Of a stretch of DNA of 64,000 nucleotides, positions 32,825-44,700 are shown in pieces (within the stretch, counting starts at the first letter, position 1; the number at the start of each line of letters is the position of its first letter). Position numbers and translations under genes: made by a program. Under the pieces are notes generated by a model. The model saw nothing but the letters and a program-made list of their open reading frames with translations, was not told where the DNA came from and made no database searches. The DNA lies in assembly GCA_037447655.1 (NCBI GenBank), contig JBBHKE010003230.1, positions 126,001 to 190,000 on the forward strand, read 5' to 3'. The DNA is from Zygnema cylindricum. Lineage: Eukaryota; Streptophyta; Zygnematophyceae; Zygnematales; Zygnemataceae.

Positions 32825-33400
32825 CTCTAGGGTGCCCATATTAAACGCAAATGGCTTCATATACTAGAAGAGTATGAGGACACGAGCTTTGTGGGAGAAA
32901 AGGTTTTGGGGGATAGTGAGTGGACGGGTGAGGCACCCATCTAGTTTAGTTATTCCTCCAAGGTTTGAAAGAGGCACGTTTACTAGAAAAGCAGATCCAT
33001 CTCCACCAGAGGGGTCGGAGTACGGAGAGAGATTTGTGATGGACAAAGGGAAAAAAAAAGAGACAATCACACCTATAGAAACATCGATAGCAACCGGTTC
33101 AGCTTTCTTGTCCCATATTTCGAGGAACGAGGAGAATGATATTAACACTTAGGAATATAATTACATTGCTGCAAAGCACTTCATTCTCCAACATCTCACA
33201 CAAGGGCTTCCAACTTCTCATTTGCAAGTAGAAAGTGCATTTGATCTTTGGGTTGCTTTCATAGAGATGTCAGGAAGTGGTACAATTCTGAACAACAACT
33301 GGTTGATCAAAAAATAGATAGATATGCATATAAAGGGGGAAATATGCTAGATTTTTGTAATGAATTTGCAACACTTTTTATAGAGCTAGAGTGTGTTTGA
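32814..33400 (+). pseudogene. gag: Gag N-terminal part of element I
   Basis: Starts MGPPSRVP in the primer binding site and then ALWEKRFWGIVSGRVRHPSS. The variable linker GKKKETITPIETSIATGSAF and the capsid start (YNYIAAKHFILQHLTQGLPTSHLQ) follow. A stop interrupts the first 20 codons and frames change near 33270. The sequence stops at ELECV (33400), where element J is inserted; it resumes at 46859 with GQLETEKMKVNSLLIKLPDD. This is direct proof that J inserted in gag of I. Confidence 0.83.
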
Positions 33401-33656
33401 TGTAGCTCTGGGACCTCCATAGGTCCTCAAGGTGGGCAGCTTACACGAAGCCCCTAGGATAACCCTGACCCATTCGAATTTCAACAAGAATAACCGCCAC
33501 CTTGGCATACTTCTTCCATGTGAAGAGCAGGCTTCCTTGAGCATATAGCAAAATCTCAGAATTTGCTCGCCTGAGCAGTAAGTTATTAAGGGTCAAAGCT
33601 GACTTTTTGTACAGGAGCTCTCTTGGAGATAGGTGGCTAACTACCAAATTTTCTAA

Positions 33657-34395
33657 GGGTGAACCTCCACTAGGCGAAAAGTGGGGTTGTTTACCGGAAA
33701 AAATGCATTTCCGTACAAATCCAGCTCATTGCCGTACAAGGCAGTATTGTTATTTTTTTTTTTTTTTTCAAAACATGATTACTAGAGATTTTTCAAGATT
33801 CTCCAAACTTTTGGGCGATAACATCGACTGTCCGATTATGAGTTTTCGAAGCAAAAGGTCACGTCTTCCGATAAATGGCTAGGGTCTTTAGGAGGACACT
33901 AGCCATTTAGCGTAAAATGTCACGTATGAGCCACGCACCTCCAGACATATGCCATGCGCCTTCAAACAGACAAGAATGAGATAAGCCAATAACCACCAAA
34001 ATTTTTTTGTTGAAGAATGTACCGTGACGCATCCACCACCATCCATCGGCAACAGAAATTTGTTGCGCCTACTGTCTTTAAAGTTCCGATTAAGTTATGA
34101 CAGGAACATAGAAATTGTACACCGCTGGTACAACGAAAAAACACGAACGTGCAAAATGCACATTCGTGTATTTTGTTTTGCGGCTGGTTGTACGAATACG
34201 ACTTTAGACATTTTTCTTTTGGAATCTTTGACGACACTCGCTGTCAAAACATGAATCTACGTGCATCCCAATCGAAAGAAGGCACGTAAGCAATAGATTC
34301 CATTGCTGACACGACCTGATGGAGAAGCGAATAAAATATTAGTGCCAGTAAACTTATCCATAACATTACTGTCGGCGCCTAATGGAGAAGTGGCC
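33657..34395. mobile_element. 739-bp TIR element with TAA duplication (PIF/Harbinger-like) in J's LTR
   Basis: The J 5' LTR reads TTTTCTAAGTCCTAAATCC, while here TTCTAA and CTAAGTCATAAATCC are split by 739 bp. Imperfect TIRs GGGTGAACCTCCACTAGGCG and GGCCACTTCTCCATTAGGCG are flanked by TAA (33654-33656/34396-34398). A TAA duplication fits PIF/Harbinger. No transposase visible. Confidence 0.6.
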
Positions 34396-34821
34396 TAAGT
34401 CATAAATCCCTCTATAAACCCTCTAATACTAGAGTACGACACCAATCTGAATAGAGTGTCGTATAGAAAGGTACAGGCGCTAGAGTACTTTCTGTACGAC
34501 CATTGTACGGCATGGCAAAAATGATGTTCCTTGCAATATCCGGATTCGTTCTTATATTCTCCGGAAAACGCCAAAACGCCCATCCCGCGATCTCGGCACT
34601 ATTTGGCTGTTAGATCTAGTCCGACTTTTAATTCAAGCCGTCGATAATAGATGCGCGGTATTTGTTTTGCCGTTGAAACAAATGCGCGGTGCTACTTCCA
34701 AGATGTACCATAAACCGTACTGTATCTATGTGCTAAAAGTTTGTTCGTTCTGTTAAATGAATTCTCATACTAGTAAATCTTTAAATATTTATCGAGCCCT
34801 TTATAACTAAGCACTGTTCCT

Positions 34822-34900
34822 AGTCTATAGGATAAAGCTAATGTCTACGGTTGACTTTGACGGATGGTAGGTACCAGGATAAAATCTTGGGTCCGTCAAG
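34822..34900 (+). other. tRNA-like module in J 3' LTR, antisense
   Basis: A-box-like TATAGGATAAAGCTAATG and T-arm-like CCAGGATAAAATCTTGG, then GTCCGTCAAG. Antisense to J. Confidence 0.55.
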
Positions 34901-35005
34901 TAACTTTTGGCAATTCTACCAAAAACTACTGCCTCTACTTCTCTTCTGCATTTTATTTTACATGTTCCGACCTAGAAAATACTTAAAGAACCATTAATTT
35001 CTACA

Positions 35006-36598
35006 CTCCTTTTATTTTCTAGTCATTTTTCAATTAAAGAGCACACTTCTCCTTGCAGAAAATTAGTTTAGGGGAAGGCACCGGTTTGGTCAACATATAT
35101 GTTACCATTTCACTATTTGGTCTATATTCAAAGTGGATTATCTTGTCTTCTACCTTCTTCCTAACAAAGCTAAGTCTACTGTCTATATGTTTGGCTTTAA
35201 AGTGATGTTTAGGATTGGTAGAATTGGCAATGGCTGCCTGATTATCACAAAACACTTTGTGGAAACCACTCTTAAGATGACCAAATTCACCAAACAAAGA
35301 CTTGACCCACATTAACTCTTTTACATCAGAGCAAGAGGCAATGTACTCTGCCTCCATGGTGGACTGAGCAATGACCTTTTGCTATTTGCTGCTCCAGCAG
35401 CAAGCCCCATCACCCATATACAATACATAGCCAGACGTGCATCTCCTCATAGGAGCATCCCTATAGCTGGCATCACTTCAAGTGGTGATGTCTGTTTTGT
35501 TCCCATACAAATGCAGCTATAGATCCCTAGTCCTTAAGAGATATGTAATGATTCTCTTAGCTGCCTCCCTATGTTTCTTAGTGGAAGCATTTTGACTCCT
35601 ATTTAGTACTCTTGCAGCTGCGGCTATATCAGGCCGGATACGATTCATAAAATATATTAGGCTGCCCACTACTTCTTTATAAGAAATTGTCTGCATAATA
35701 TCTTTTCTTCAAGGCCTATCTAATCATCCCAGTTTATAACTAAGTCTTCCTCGCTCCCCTCACTTCCCTTCTTTAGTTCCATTGAAGTGGTACAACTTTT
35801 AGCCTTGTCCATTTGGAATCTTTCTTACATGTTTCCAATGGCCTCCTTCTAAGCTAATTGTCTCTCTCTACAGGAATTCTGAAAATATACCTTGCATCTC
35901 CCATATCTTTCATCTCAAATCTTCCTTTGGAATCATTTTTCAACTTATTTATTTTAAAACAAACAAATCATCAATATAAATTGCAATGAAAATAATTCCT
36001 TCCTCATGTTCAAAAAAATAAATTGAGTTATTTGAAATGATCTGAATATATCCTAAATTCGTAAGAAACTCATCGAGCTTCTTATTCCATTTCCATGGCG
36101 CCTGTTTTAGCCCCTAAAAAGATTTGATCAATCGACATACCTTGCTATCTTCTCGTTGCTCTATAATTCTTTCGGGCTGTTGCATAAAAATCTCTTCTTC
36201 GAACTCTCCATGTATGAAGGCCGTGGTGATGTCCATTTGATGAACTTCTATGTCTTCTGCTGCTGCTAGACTTGGAAGTATTCGGACGGAGGGAAACCTT
36301 ACGATCGGGGCAAAGGTCTCCTCGTAGTCAATCCCTTATTTTTGAGTGAATCCTTTAGCCACAAAACGAGCTTGTAGCGCTCAATGGTGTTATCCGGGTT
36401 GAGTTTCGGTTTAAACACCCATTTACACTCAATTGGCTTTCTATCAGGTGGACAGTCCACCAGCTCCCATGTATCGGCCACTATAATTAAGTCATATCCT
36501 CATTAATGGTTGTCTTCCACCGCTTTCTCTCAAGACAATTCATTACCTCATTATAAGTTTGAGGTTCATCGAGGTGAGACAGCTAGGATACCTTGTTG
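35006..36598 (-). pseudogene. pol: RT and RNase H of element J
   Basis: RNase H is open at 35034-35357 (MEAEYIASCSDVKELMWVKS, FCDNQAAIANS, KHHFKAKHIDSRLSFVR). RT blocks, right to left, are [21 protein letters not shown] (36410-36480), MDITTAFIHGEFEEEIFMQQ (36180-36245), and AIYIDDLFVLK near 35955-35985 (YIDD, catalytic pair intact). Stops occur in each part. The polypurine tract follows RNase H directly before the 3' LTR. At 36598 the coding region is cut by element K and continues at 43083. Confidence 0.85.
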
Positions 36599-36603
36599 TT
36601 AAC

Positions 36604-37666
36604 TGAAACTCTAAGACCTCCATAAGTCCTCAGAGTGGACAACTTCCAAGAAGCCTTTAGGATAACCCTGACCCCTTTGTGTTTCAGCAAGAACAACTGC
36701 CACCCTTGCAGACAAAAACTCTAACCAACTTCACCGGTGTGAAGGCAAGACTCCCCTGAGTCGATAGCAAAAAGAATCTCTGAATTTGCTTCCCTGAGCA
36801 GTAAGTTATGGAGGGTCAAAGTTGACCTTTTGTACAGAAGCTCTCCGAAGAGAGGGTCTTATCTCCTAATTTTCTTAAGTCCTATCTCTCTCGCAGACTC
36901 TATCTACTGATGTACGGAGCCAATCAGAGTACACTTTCGTACACAAAAGTATAGCTGCCGGTGTAATTTCTGTACGGACATTGTACAACATGGCCTAAAT
37001 GTCGACAGTCATATCCGGATTCGGTGCAGTAATCTCCGAAGATACCACGATCCAATGTAATTTCGCCACGTGTCATCCGATGTGGTGATGACCACAAACC
37101 GCCGAAATTCTTTTCCGCGATCTCGGCGTTATTTCCGGCCGTCGGATTAAATTCACATTAAATCGTAGCCTTAATAAATACATGCGCTGTATTTGTTTCG
37201 CTAAAGAAATAAATGCGCGGTATTCGTTTCTTATCTGTATCGTAATCCGTACTTTTACATTTCTAGATCTTTGTCTGCCGTCAAATTGCTTCAGTTAAAT
37301 GAACTATCCTAAGTATTAATGCTTAAGTAATTATCAAACCCTATAATACGTAACACTATATCTAGACTTAACGGTTAAGGCTACCGGCTATCGGCAGCTT
37401 AACGTTTGGCAGGTACCCGGATCAAATCGTGTGGGAAACACATACTCTTTTAGTAAATAACCCAACCGTAAATATACTAATATATATATTTCGCGTAAAC
37501 CTATGGACAGCGTAGGTAGCCATGGCTCTTGTTTCCTCTCCAACTTCTCAATGACTGCGACAAGTTTGAGAGTTGAAGAGAGAAGTTAGAGGTAGACTGC
37601 CTCGGCTTCTTTCTATATTTCTATTTAGATCTAGAAAAGACTTTAAACAAACCATTAATTTCTACA
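36604..37666 (-). repeat. 3' LTR of element K
   Basis: Minus-strand start TGTAGAAATTAATGG at 37666, preceded by polypurine GAAAATAAGGGGAG (37667-37680). 1063 bp. Contains a CACGTG G-box (about 37072) and the tRNA-like module. Confidence 0.93.
37362..37440 (+). other. tRNA-like module in K 3' LTR, antisense
   Basis: Plus-strand TTAACGGTTAAGGCTACCGG (A-box-like) and CCCGGATCAAATCGTG (B-box/T-arm-like), about 60 bp apart. Antisense to K. Confidence 0.55.
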
Positions 37667-37679
37667 CTCCCCTTATTTT

Positions 37680-38200
37680 CTAGTCAATCTTTAATTTCAG
37701 ACCACACTTCTCCCTGCAGAAAATTAGCTCAGGGGAAGGCACAAGTTGGGTCATCATATCTGCTACCATCTCACTATCTGGTCGGTACTCTAAACTGATT
37801 ATTTTGTTTTCTACTTTCTCTCTAACAAAGCAGAGTCTGATGTCCATGTTTTTGGCTTTAAAATGATGTTTAGGATTGGCAGAAATAGCGATTGCTGCCT
37901 TATTATCATAAAATATTTTCTGCACACCCCTCTTAAGGTGACCAAGCTCACCAAGTAAAGACTTGACCCACATCAATTCTTTTACACCAGAGCAAGAGGC
38001 CATATACTCAGCCTCTGTGGTGGACTGAGCAATAACCTTTTGCTGTTTGCTACTCCAACAGCAAGCCCCATCACCAACATATAATACATATCCAGAAGTG
38101 CATCTCCTCATCGGAGCATCACCATAACTGCATCACTCCAAGTAGTGATATCATTATTCTCCCCACCCAAATGCAACCATAGATCCCTAGTTCCTATCAA
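37680..38200 (-). pseudogene. pol: RNase H of element K
   Basis: Open at 37680-38111 (143 codons): MRRCTSGYVLYVGDGACCWS, TTEAEYMASCSGVKELMWVK, FYDNKAAIAISANPKHHFKAK, ending in KCGLKLKID just before the polypurine tract. RNase H removes the RNA strand during reverse transcription. It is separated from RT by frame changes near 38130-38250. Confidence 0.87.
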
Positions 38201-39630
38201 ATTTCTAAGGACTTCTTAGCTGCCTCCCAATCCCTCTTAGTGGGATCATTTAAACTTCTTCTCAGCACTCCTACAGCTGCAGCTAAATCCGGGCAGGTAC
38301 AATTCATAAAATAGATTAGACTTCCCACTACTTACCTGTAAGGAATAGTCAGCATGAACTTTTGTTCTTCAGGAGATAATTTCTTGTCTAAGACTATGAC
38401 TCGTTCCTCACTCCCCTCACTTCCCTTTTTCAACTCCATAGGAGTTGTACAACTATTAGCTTTATCCATCTAAAAGTTTTCAAGCATGTTCCCTATTGCT
38501 TCATTTTGAGTCAATCTTATAATCTTTCTTTCTCGGTCTCTTTCTACTTGAATTCCCAAAATATATTTTGCTTCCCCCATATCCTTCATTTCAAATCTCC
38601 CCATAAGATCGGTTTTCAGTTTATTAATTTTTTCCATTGATTTACTTAAAACAAGCAAATCATCAACATAAATTGCAATAAATATAAAACCTTCCTCATT
38701 TTCGAAAACATAGATTGAGTGATCTGAGCTGATCCGAATATATCCCAGACCGGTAAGAAACTCATCAAGCTTCTTATTCCACTGTCGAGGGGCCTGTTTC
38801 AAACCATAAAGAGATTTAATCAGCCGGCATACCTTACTCTCCTCTCCTTCTTCCACAAACCCTTCGGGTTGTCGCATGAAGATCTCCTCTTCCAATTCTC
38901 CATGCAAAAAGGTTGTTTTGATGTCCATCTGGTGCACTTCCATGTCTTCCGCTGCTGCTAAGGTGAGAAGTATACGGAGGGAGGAAAATTAGACGACCGG
39001 GGCAAATGTTTCCTCGTAGTCAATTCCCTCCTTTTGTGTAAATCCCTTTGCCACTAATCGGGCCTTCTAGCGCTCGATTGTGTTATCTGGATTCAGTTTT
39101 AATTTGAAAATCCACTTACAACCGATTGGTTTGCGGTTAGGTGGACAATCCACCAGCTCCGAAGTATCGGCTGCCATAATTGAGGCCATCTCCTCATTGA
39201 TGGCTGTCTTCCATCGGTTTTTTTTTGAACAAGTCACTGCCTCTCCATAAGTCTGAGGTTCATCTTGATGAGATAGTTTTGTTACCTTGTTGTTAACCTG
39301 TTTTTCTTGCAATCTTTTGCTACTTCTCATTCCTCCCTCAAAATCTGAGGTTGGAATAGATGGTTCTCGTGGACTCTTTCGAACAATCTCAGCTTCTCCC
39401 CTATCCCTTGATTTCGAATCAATTTCCACCACGTCTTCCGCTTCGGGTAGAGTTGTTACTGGAGTTTCCACAGCCGAGTCATTTTCGGTCTGATTTGTAC
39501 CTGCAAGAATGTCATCTTCTCTAAAACTTGGATAGTTAGTAAGCTCAAATTCATCGGAATTTTCTGACTCAAATCTGATTCTAACTGACTTTGTATACTT
39601 GAAGGGATCCACAGACTTTCCTTCATCCAT
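38201..39630 (-). pseudogene. pol: Reverse transcriptase and integrase-RT linker of element K
   Basis: RT is open at 38470-38943: VHQMDIKTTFLHGELEEEIF, SLYGLKQAPRQWNKKLDEF, and IYVDDLLVL with YVDD intact. Upstream, 39067-39630 encodes the acidic linker and the RT start (SELVDCPPNRKPIGCKWIFK). A stop (near 38990) and frame changes separate the two. The catalytic residues look sound but the frame is broken. Confidence 0.88.
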
Positions 39631-39639
39631 AACTACTAG

Positions 39640-40429
39640 ATGCTTTACTAAGATTATATCTTCCCTTTTTAGATCATAAACTCTATATCCTTTAACATCC
39701 TCATCATATCCTAATAAGTATCCCGGTTTTCCTTTAAGATCTAGCTTCTAATTAGACCAATCTGCATCTAGAATGAATACTTGACTGCCGAAAACCTTTA
39801 AGTGAGATATGTCTGGTTTCCGGCCTGTCCATCTCTTATAAGGTGTTTGATCTTTTATAGCTGAAGTAAGAACTCTATTTTTGAGGTAATTAGCACAGTT
39901 CATTGCTTCTGCCCAAAACCTTTTTCCTATCTTTTTATCTGACAACATACTTCTAGCACTATCACTTAGTGTTCTATTTAACCTTTCAGCTACCCCATTC
40001 TGTTCCGAGTTTTTTGGAACTGTCTTTTGGTGTTGGACTCCATCTTCCCTCAAAAAATCCTCAAACTGGTTAGAAGTATACTCCCCACCATTGTCACTCT
40101 TTACTCTCTTGATTGGAGTTTCATGGAGTTTTTCACTCCATGCTTTATATTGTCTAAAACACTCTTGAGCCTCTGACTTATTTTTCAGAAAATACACCCG
40201 AGAATACCGAGACCAATCATCAGTTATAGTCATCATAAATCTCTTCCCCCCCTGGTGAGGGCACTTTAGCCGGTCCCCAAATATCTGTGTGTACTAGATC
40301 CAAATTTTTTTCTCCCTTATAGGTGGCTGTTTTAGGAAAGGGTAATCTGTGTGCTTTACCTTAAGCATATCCACTACAATCACTTATATTATCACTCTCA
40401 CCGAACTTAATCCCTTCCACCATTCCCAT
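39640..40429 (-). pseudogene. pol: Integrase of element K
   Basis: The core is open at 39748-40236 (162 codons) and retains TITDDWSRYSR, KSDNGGEYTS (second catalytic aspartate) and PKNSEQNGVAERLNR (catalytic glutamate), then KKIGKRFWAEAMNCANYL and ISHLKVFGSQVF. The first aspartate region (HTDIWGPAK, about 40260-40300) lies across a frame change. Integrase would insert cDNA with 5-bp target duplications, matching the TTAAC seen at K. Confidence 0.88.
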
Positions 40430-41107
40430 CTATTTCATCTCTCTTAACTTATCTAGATTCACATGCCCAAGCCTCTTATGCCACATCATAATATCATGAA
40501 CACCAGCATAATAAAGTTTCTTTGTTTCATTACTTAAAATCAGCCTAAATATCCCATGGCTACCTTTCTCAGCAATGAAATAGACATCCTCCTTAAAACT
40601 AGTAATAAAGACTCCTTCCCTAGTGCTTGTAAAAAAACCATTATCATCTAATACGGATGTAGAGATGAGGTTTTTGTTCAGCTTTGGAATAAACAATACA
40701 TCGGAGAATTTTACTATAGATGTTTTTCCTTTTACTAACACTTTCAGATCTACCAATCCTACAAGAGTAGTGGTGACTATCCTCCCATCCCCATACTCTA
40801 TCTCTACGGTGGGAATCTTTCTTATCTTAGTGAACAGGTGCCTATCCTTACACATGTTCATAGAGGCACTTGAATCTATAATCCAACTTGCTTCACCTTT
40901 CAATCCACCGTAAGCACATTTCTGCCTTTGTGGAATTTCGACCTCGTTTTTCGCCTCCAACTCCTCATCCAAAAGGAGCTTATCGTCCTCGTCCTCGGAT
41001 TCCGCCTCATGTATCTGTGTCACAAGGGCCTTTTTCTTTCCTCTCGGGGTACCACCGGTCTGCCCCTTTTTTAACTGAAGCTCCGTAAGCTTAGTGCACT
41101 CTGCCAT
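40430..41107 (-). pseudogene. pol: Gag C-terminus, protease and GAG-pre-integrase of element K
   Basis: A 225-codon frame begins in the gag zinc-knuckle region (MAECTKLTEL) and passes an acidic linker. The protease motif is WIIDSSASMNMC (about 40865-40900; DSG changed to DSS), followed by DVLFIPKLNKNLISTSVLDD and WHKRLGHVNLDKLREMK (HxxxxH of the zinc region). Confidence 0.88.
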
Positions 41108-42011
41108 ATAGTGCCTCGGTTACTTACAAAAATGACATAAACTTTTGGGAGCCGTTGGTCCGAACTCGTCGGCCTGATTTTTTTGTTCCCTTCCCCCATA
41201 GCTTCCGACCGGTTTCCGGGAATCTTTGTTCCTCCAATCGGTCGAAGTTGCCAAGGCTTAGCCACTCTTTCCTCCCCTTTCCGATCTGAATCGTATTCTC
41301 CCGAACGAGAATCATCCCTACCACTGAGTTCCATATCCACCTTGAGTTTGGTAAGTCCTGCACACGGTTGACTATGTTCTTGAACTCATCGGGTAACTTC
41401 ATCAGTAAACAGTTAACCTTTTCTTTTTCACTAAAATCTTTTCTCGCACTCTCTAGCTCCATGAAAATGTGGCAAGCTCATTGCAAAAATCCAACATTTT
41501 ACCCCCTTTGTATACATATTCTTTAACTTTCTGATCAGCCAACTGTTGTTGCTGAATCGTACCACTTCGGTACATCTCTATTAGAGCCATCCACAAAATC
41601 GGATGCCCTTTCTACTTGCAAATGAGGACATGCAAGTCCTTCAGTAAGATGGCGTAGGATGATGTGCTTTGCCTCCATATTGTTGAAATCCCAGGTTTAA
41701 GTATCATTCTCCTCGTTCCTCGGAATAGGTGACATGAATGCTGAACCGGTTGCTATTGGTGTGGTCGTCTCCTTCTCCGCTCCTTTGTCCACCACCTCTC
41801 CTTCCTTTATCTCCTCCGTTGAAGATGGACCTCCTTTCTTTGTGAATCTGCTTCCTTCAAACCCTGGAGGAATTCCAAGACTTGATGGACGCCCCAATCG
41901 TCCACTCACTATCCCCCAAAACCTTTTTTCGCATAGAGCTCCTATCATCATACTTTCCTAGTATATGAAGCGAGTTCTATTGAAGACTAGTACCCTAGAG
42001 GGTGGGCACAT
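40900..42011 (-). pseudogene. gag: Gag of element K
   Basis: Starts at the ATG in the primer binding site (42011) as MCPPSRVLVFNRTRFIY then a stop. It continues openly with MMIGALCEKRFWGIVSGRLGRP and GGPSSTEEIKEGEVVDKG (41697-41951), then PIATGSAFMSPIPRNEENDT. The capsid part (LLMKLPDEFKNIVNRVQDLPN, 41124-41462) and the CCHC knuckle region (about 41080-41125) follow, with frame changes near 41480 and 41600. Confidence 0.85.
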
Positions 42012-42015
42012 AACG
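42001..42015 (-). promoter_or_regulatory. Primer binding site of element K
   Basis: The minus strand reads CGTTATGTGCCCACC, 13 of 15 matching the complement of the initiator tRNA-Met anticodon arm, directly adjoining the LTR end CA at 42016. Confidence 0.72.
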
Positions 42016-43082
42016 TGTATCTCTGAGACCGCCATAAGTCCCCAGAGTGAATAGCTTCTAAGAAGCCTCTAAGATAACTCTAACCCCTTTGTGTTTCAGC
42101 AAGAACAACTGCCACCCTGACAGACAAAAACTTTGACCACTTTCACCTTTGTGAAGGTAAGACTCCCCTGAGTCGATAGGAAAAAGAATCTCTCAATTTG
42201 CTCCCCTGAGCAGTAAGTTATGGAGGGTCAAAGTTGACCTTTTGTATAGAAACTCTTTGGGAGAGAGTGTCTTATCTCCTAATTTTTCTAAGTCCTATCT
42301 CTCTCACAGACTCTATCTACTGATGTACGGAGCTAATCAGAGTACACTTCCGTACACAAAAGTAAAGTTGCCGGTGTACTTTCTGTACAGACATTGTACG
42401 ACATGACCTAAATGTCGACACATGTCATATCTGGATTTCGTGCAGTAATCTCCGAAGATACCACCATCCAATGTAATTTCGCCACGTGTCATCCGATGTG
42501 GCGATGACCACAAACCGCCGAAATTCTTTTCCGCGATCTTGGCGTTAATTGCGGGCGTCGGATTAAATTCACATTAAATTGTAGCCGTAATAAATACATG
42601 TGCGGTATTTGTTTCGCTAAAGAAATAAATGCGCGGTATTCGTTTCTTATCCGTACCGTAATTTGTACTTTTACATTACTGGTTCTATGTCTCCCGTAAA
42701 ACTGTTTCAGTTAAATGAACTATCCGACGTATTAATGTTTAAGTATTTATCAAACCTTATAATACGTAACACTATGTCTAGACTTTATGGTTAAGGCTAC
42801 CGGCTACCAGCAGCTTAACGTCCGGCAGGTACCAGGATCAAATCCTGTGGTAAATACATACTCTTTTAGTAAATAACCCAACCGTAAATAAACTAATATA
42901 TATATTTCCCGTAAACCTATGGATAGCCTAGGTAGCCATGGCTCTAGCTTCCTCTCCAACTTCTCAATGACTGCGACAAGTTTGAGAGTTGAAGAGAGAA
43001 GTTAGAGGTAGACTGCCTCGACTTCTTTCTATATTTCTATTGAGATCTAGAATATACTTTAAACAGACCATTAATTTCTACA
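42016..43082 (-). repeat. 5' LTR of element K
   Basis: 1067 bp; starts TGTAGAAATTAATGG at 43082, ends ...TCTCAGAGATACA at 42016. Aligns with the 3' LTR at 36604-37666. G-box CACGTG at about 42485. Confidence 0.93.
42782..42852 (+). other. tRNA-like module in K 5' LTR, antisense
   Basis: ATGGTTAAGGCTACCGGCT and CCAGGATCAAATCCTGTGG, with a well-paired T-arm (CAGG/CCTG). Better preserved than in the 3' LTR. Confidence 0.6.
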
Positions 43083-44100
43083 TTAACTTTTCTCTCTTAC
43101 AGTCTTTTACTGCTTGTTCTTCCCTCAAACTATGTTGCCTAAATTGATGGTTCCCGTGGATTCTTCCAAACAGTTTCGACTTCTCCCCTATCCCTTGATT
43201 CCGGGTCTATTTCCACCACATCTTCTGCTTTGGTTGGAGTTGTTACTATGGGTTCCAGGGCTGAGTCCTCTTCAATGTGATTTGTACCTGTAAAATCATC
43301 ATCATCTCAGAAACTAAGATAGTTAGGGACTTCAAAGTCATTAGAATTTTCTGATTCAAATCTGATTTTGACTGTTTTTGTATGCTTAAAGAGATCAATA
43401 GATTTCCCTTTATCCATAAACACTAGATGCTTCACTTGGATTATATCTTCTCTCTTGAGATCATAGACTTGATATCCTTTTACATCTTTATCATATCCTA
43501 ACAGATATCCTCTTTTTCCTTTTGGATTTAACTTTCAATTTCACGGATCTATGTCTAGACTGAACTGTTGATTGTTGAAAAACCTTTAAGTGTGAAACAT
43601 TTGGTTTTCCGCCGTTCCATCTCTCATAAGGTGTTTGACCTTTTAATGCCGAAGTAAGAACTCTATTTTTGAGATAATATGCACACTTCATTGCTTCGGC
43701 CCAAAACCTCTTTCCTATCTTCTTATCCAATAGCATACTCCTAGCACTATCATTAGGTGTTCTATTTCATCTCTCGGCTACACCATTGTGTTCAAGATTT
43801 TCAGGAACTCTCTTTTGGTGTTGCACTCTATCTTCTCTCAAAAAACTCCTCAAATTGATTGGAAGTATACTCTCCCCCATTATCACTCCTTACTCTCTTA
43901 ATAGCCGTTTCATGGAGTATCTCACTCCACGCTTTATATTCTTTAAAAATATGTTGGGCCTTTGATCTATTTTTCAAAAATAATATTGTAGAATATTGAG
44001 ACCAATCATCGGTGATAGTCATCATAAACCTCTTACCCCAGGGTGAGGGCACTTTGGCCGGTCCCCAAATATCACTATGTACCAAATCTAAAACATTTTC
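43083..44100 (-). pseudogene. pol: Integrase of element J
   Basis: J resumes right of K. The first integrase aspartate block (MVHSDIWGPAKVPSPWGKRF, about 44025-44085) and VRSDNGGEYTSNQFEEF (about 43845-43895) are open at 43828-44085. DKKIGKRFWAEAMKCAYYL and SHLKVF are open at 43491-43736. The glutamate region (NLEHNGVAER, about 43760-43800) lies in a shifted frame. The linker runs to the TTAAC duplication. Confidence 0.85.
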
Positions 44101-44700
44101 TCATTTATAAGTGGTTTCTTTTGGAAAGGGTAACATATGTGCCTTACCTTGAGCACAACAACTACAGTCACTTAAGTTTTCACTTTCTCCAAACTGAATT
44201 CCTTCCACTATTCCCATCCTTTTTATTTCTTTCAACTTTTCTAAATGCATATGTCTAAGCTTCTTATGCCACAACATAATATCATGAACACCAACATAAT
44301 AAAGTTTCTTCTTTTCATTGCTTAAAATCAGCCTAAACATCCTTTGGCAACCTTTTCGTGAAATAAACTTCCTCCTCAAAACTAGCACTAAAGGTTCCCT
44401 TCCTAGTGCTAGTCTCAAAACCTTTATCATCTAACATAGACGTTGAGATGAGATTTTTGTTTATCTCTGTAATAAACAACACATTAGAGAATGTCAATAT
44501 GGATGTTGTCCCCTGCTGTAAGACTTTCAGATCTACCGATCCTACCAAAGTAGTAGTGACTTCTCTTCCATCCTTATACTCTATCTTTACGGTGGGAATC
44601 TTTCTCATCTTAGTAAACATGTGTTTGACCTTACACATGTGCATGGAGGCACCCGAATTCACAATCCAACCTCCTTCACCTTTTATTCTTCCGAAAGCAT
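44101..44700 (-). pseudogene. pol: Protease and GAG-pre-integrase of element J
   Basis: The protease motif reads WIVNSGASMHMC (about 44640-44670): the catalytic aspartate is changed to asparagine, which inactivates an aspartic protease. LISTSMLDDKGFE follows. The zinc region is WHKKLRHMHLEKL (one change from LGHV) and CSCCAQGKAHMLPF. Two overlapping frames (44333-44662 and 44101-44430) show a frameshift near 44360. Confidence 0.85.

Larger units (their letters stand above)
33401..35005 (-). repeat. 3' LTR of element J, containing a TIR element
   Basis: On the minus strand it starts TGTAGAAATTAATGG (35005), preceded by the polypurine tract AAAATAAAAGGAG, and ends ...CAGAGCTACA (33401). Without the 739-bp insert it is about 866 bp, shorter than the 1046-bp 5' LTR because of deletions (for example near 34560). 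Confidence 0.87.
36604..43082 (-). mobile_element. Complete copia element K nested in J
   Basis: Two LTRs (42016-43082 and 36604-37666), primer binding site, gag, PR, IN, RT, RNase H and polypurine tract are all present in minus orientation. The 5-bp target duplication TTAAC is perfect (36599-36603 and 43083-43087). This is the best-bounded retrotransposon of the window. LTRs differ at several sites, so it is not brand new. Confidence 0.95.

Noticed and set aside
42001-42040. Classical plant primer binding site in GGTCTCAGAG near the LTR ends
   Set aside because: It resembles TGGTATCAGAG but lies inside the LTR (present in 3' LTRs too) and lacks the leading TGG next to CA; the anticodon-arm complement adjoins the LTR end instead.
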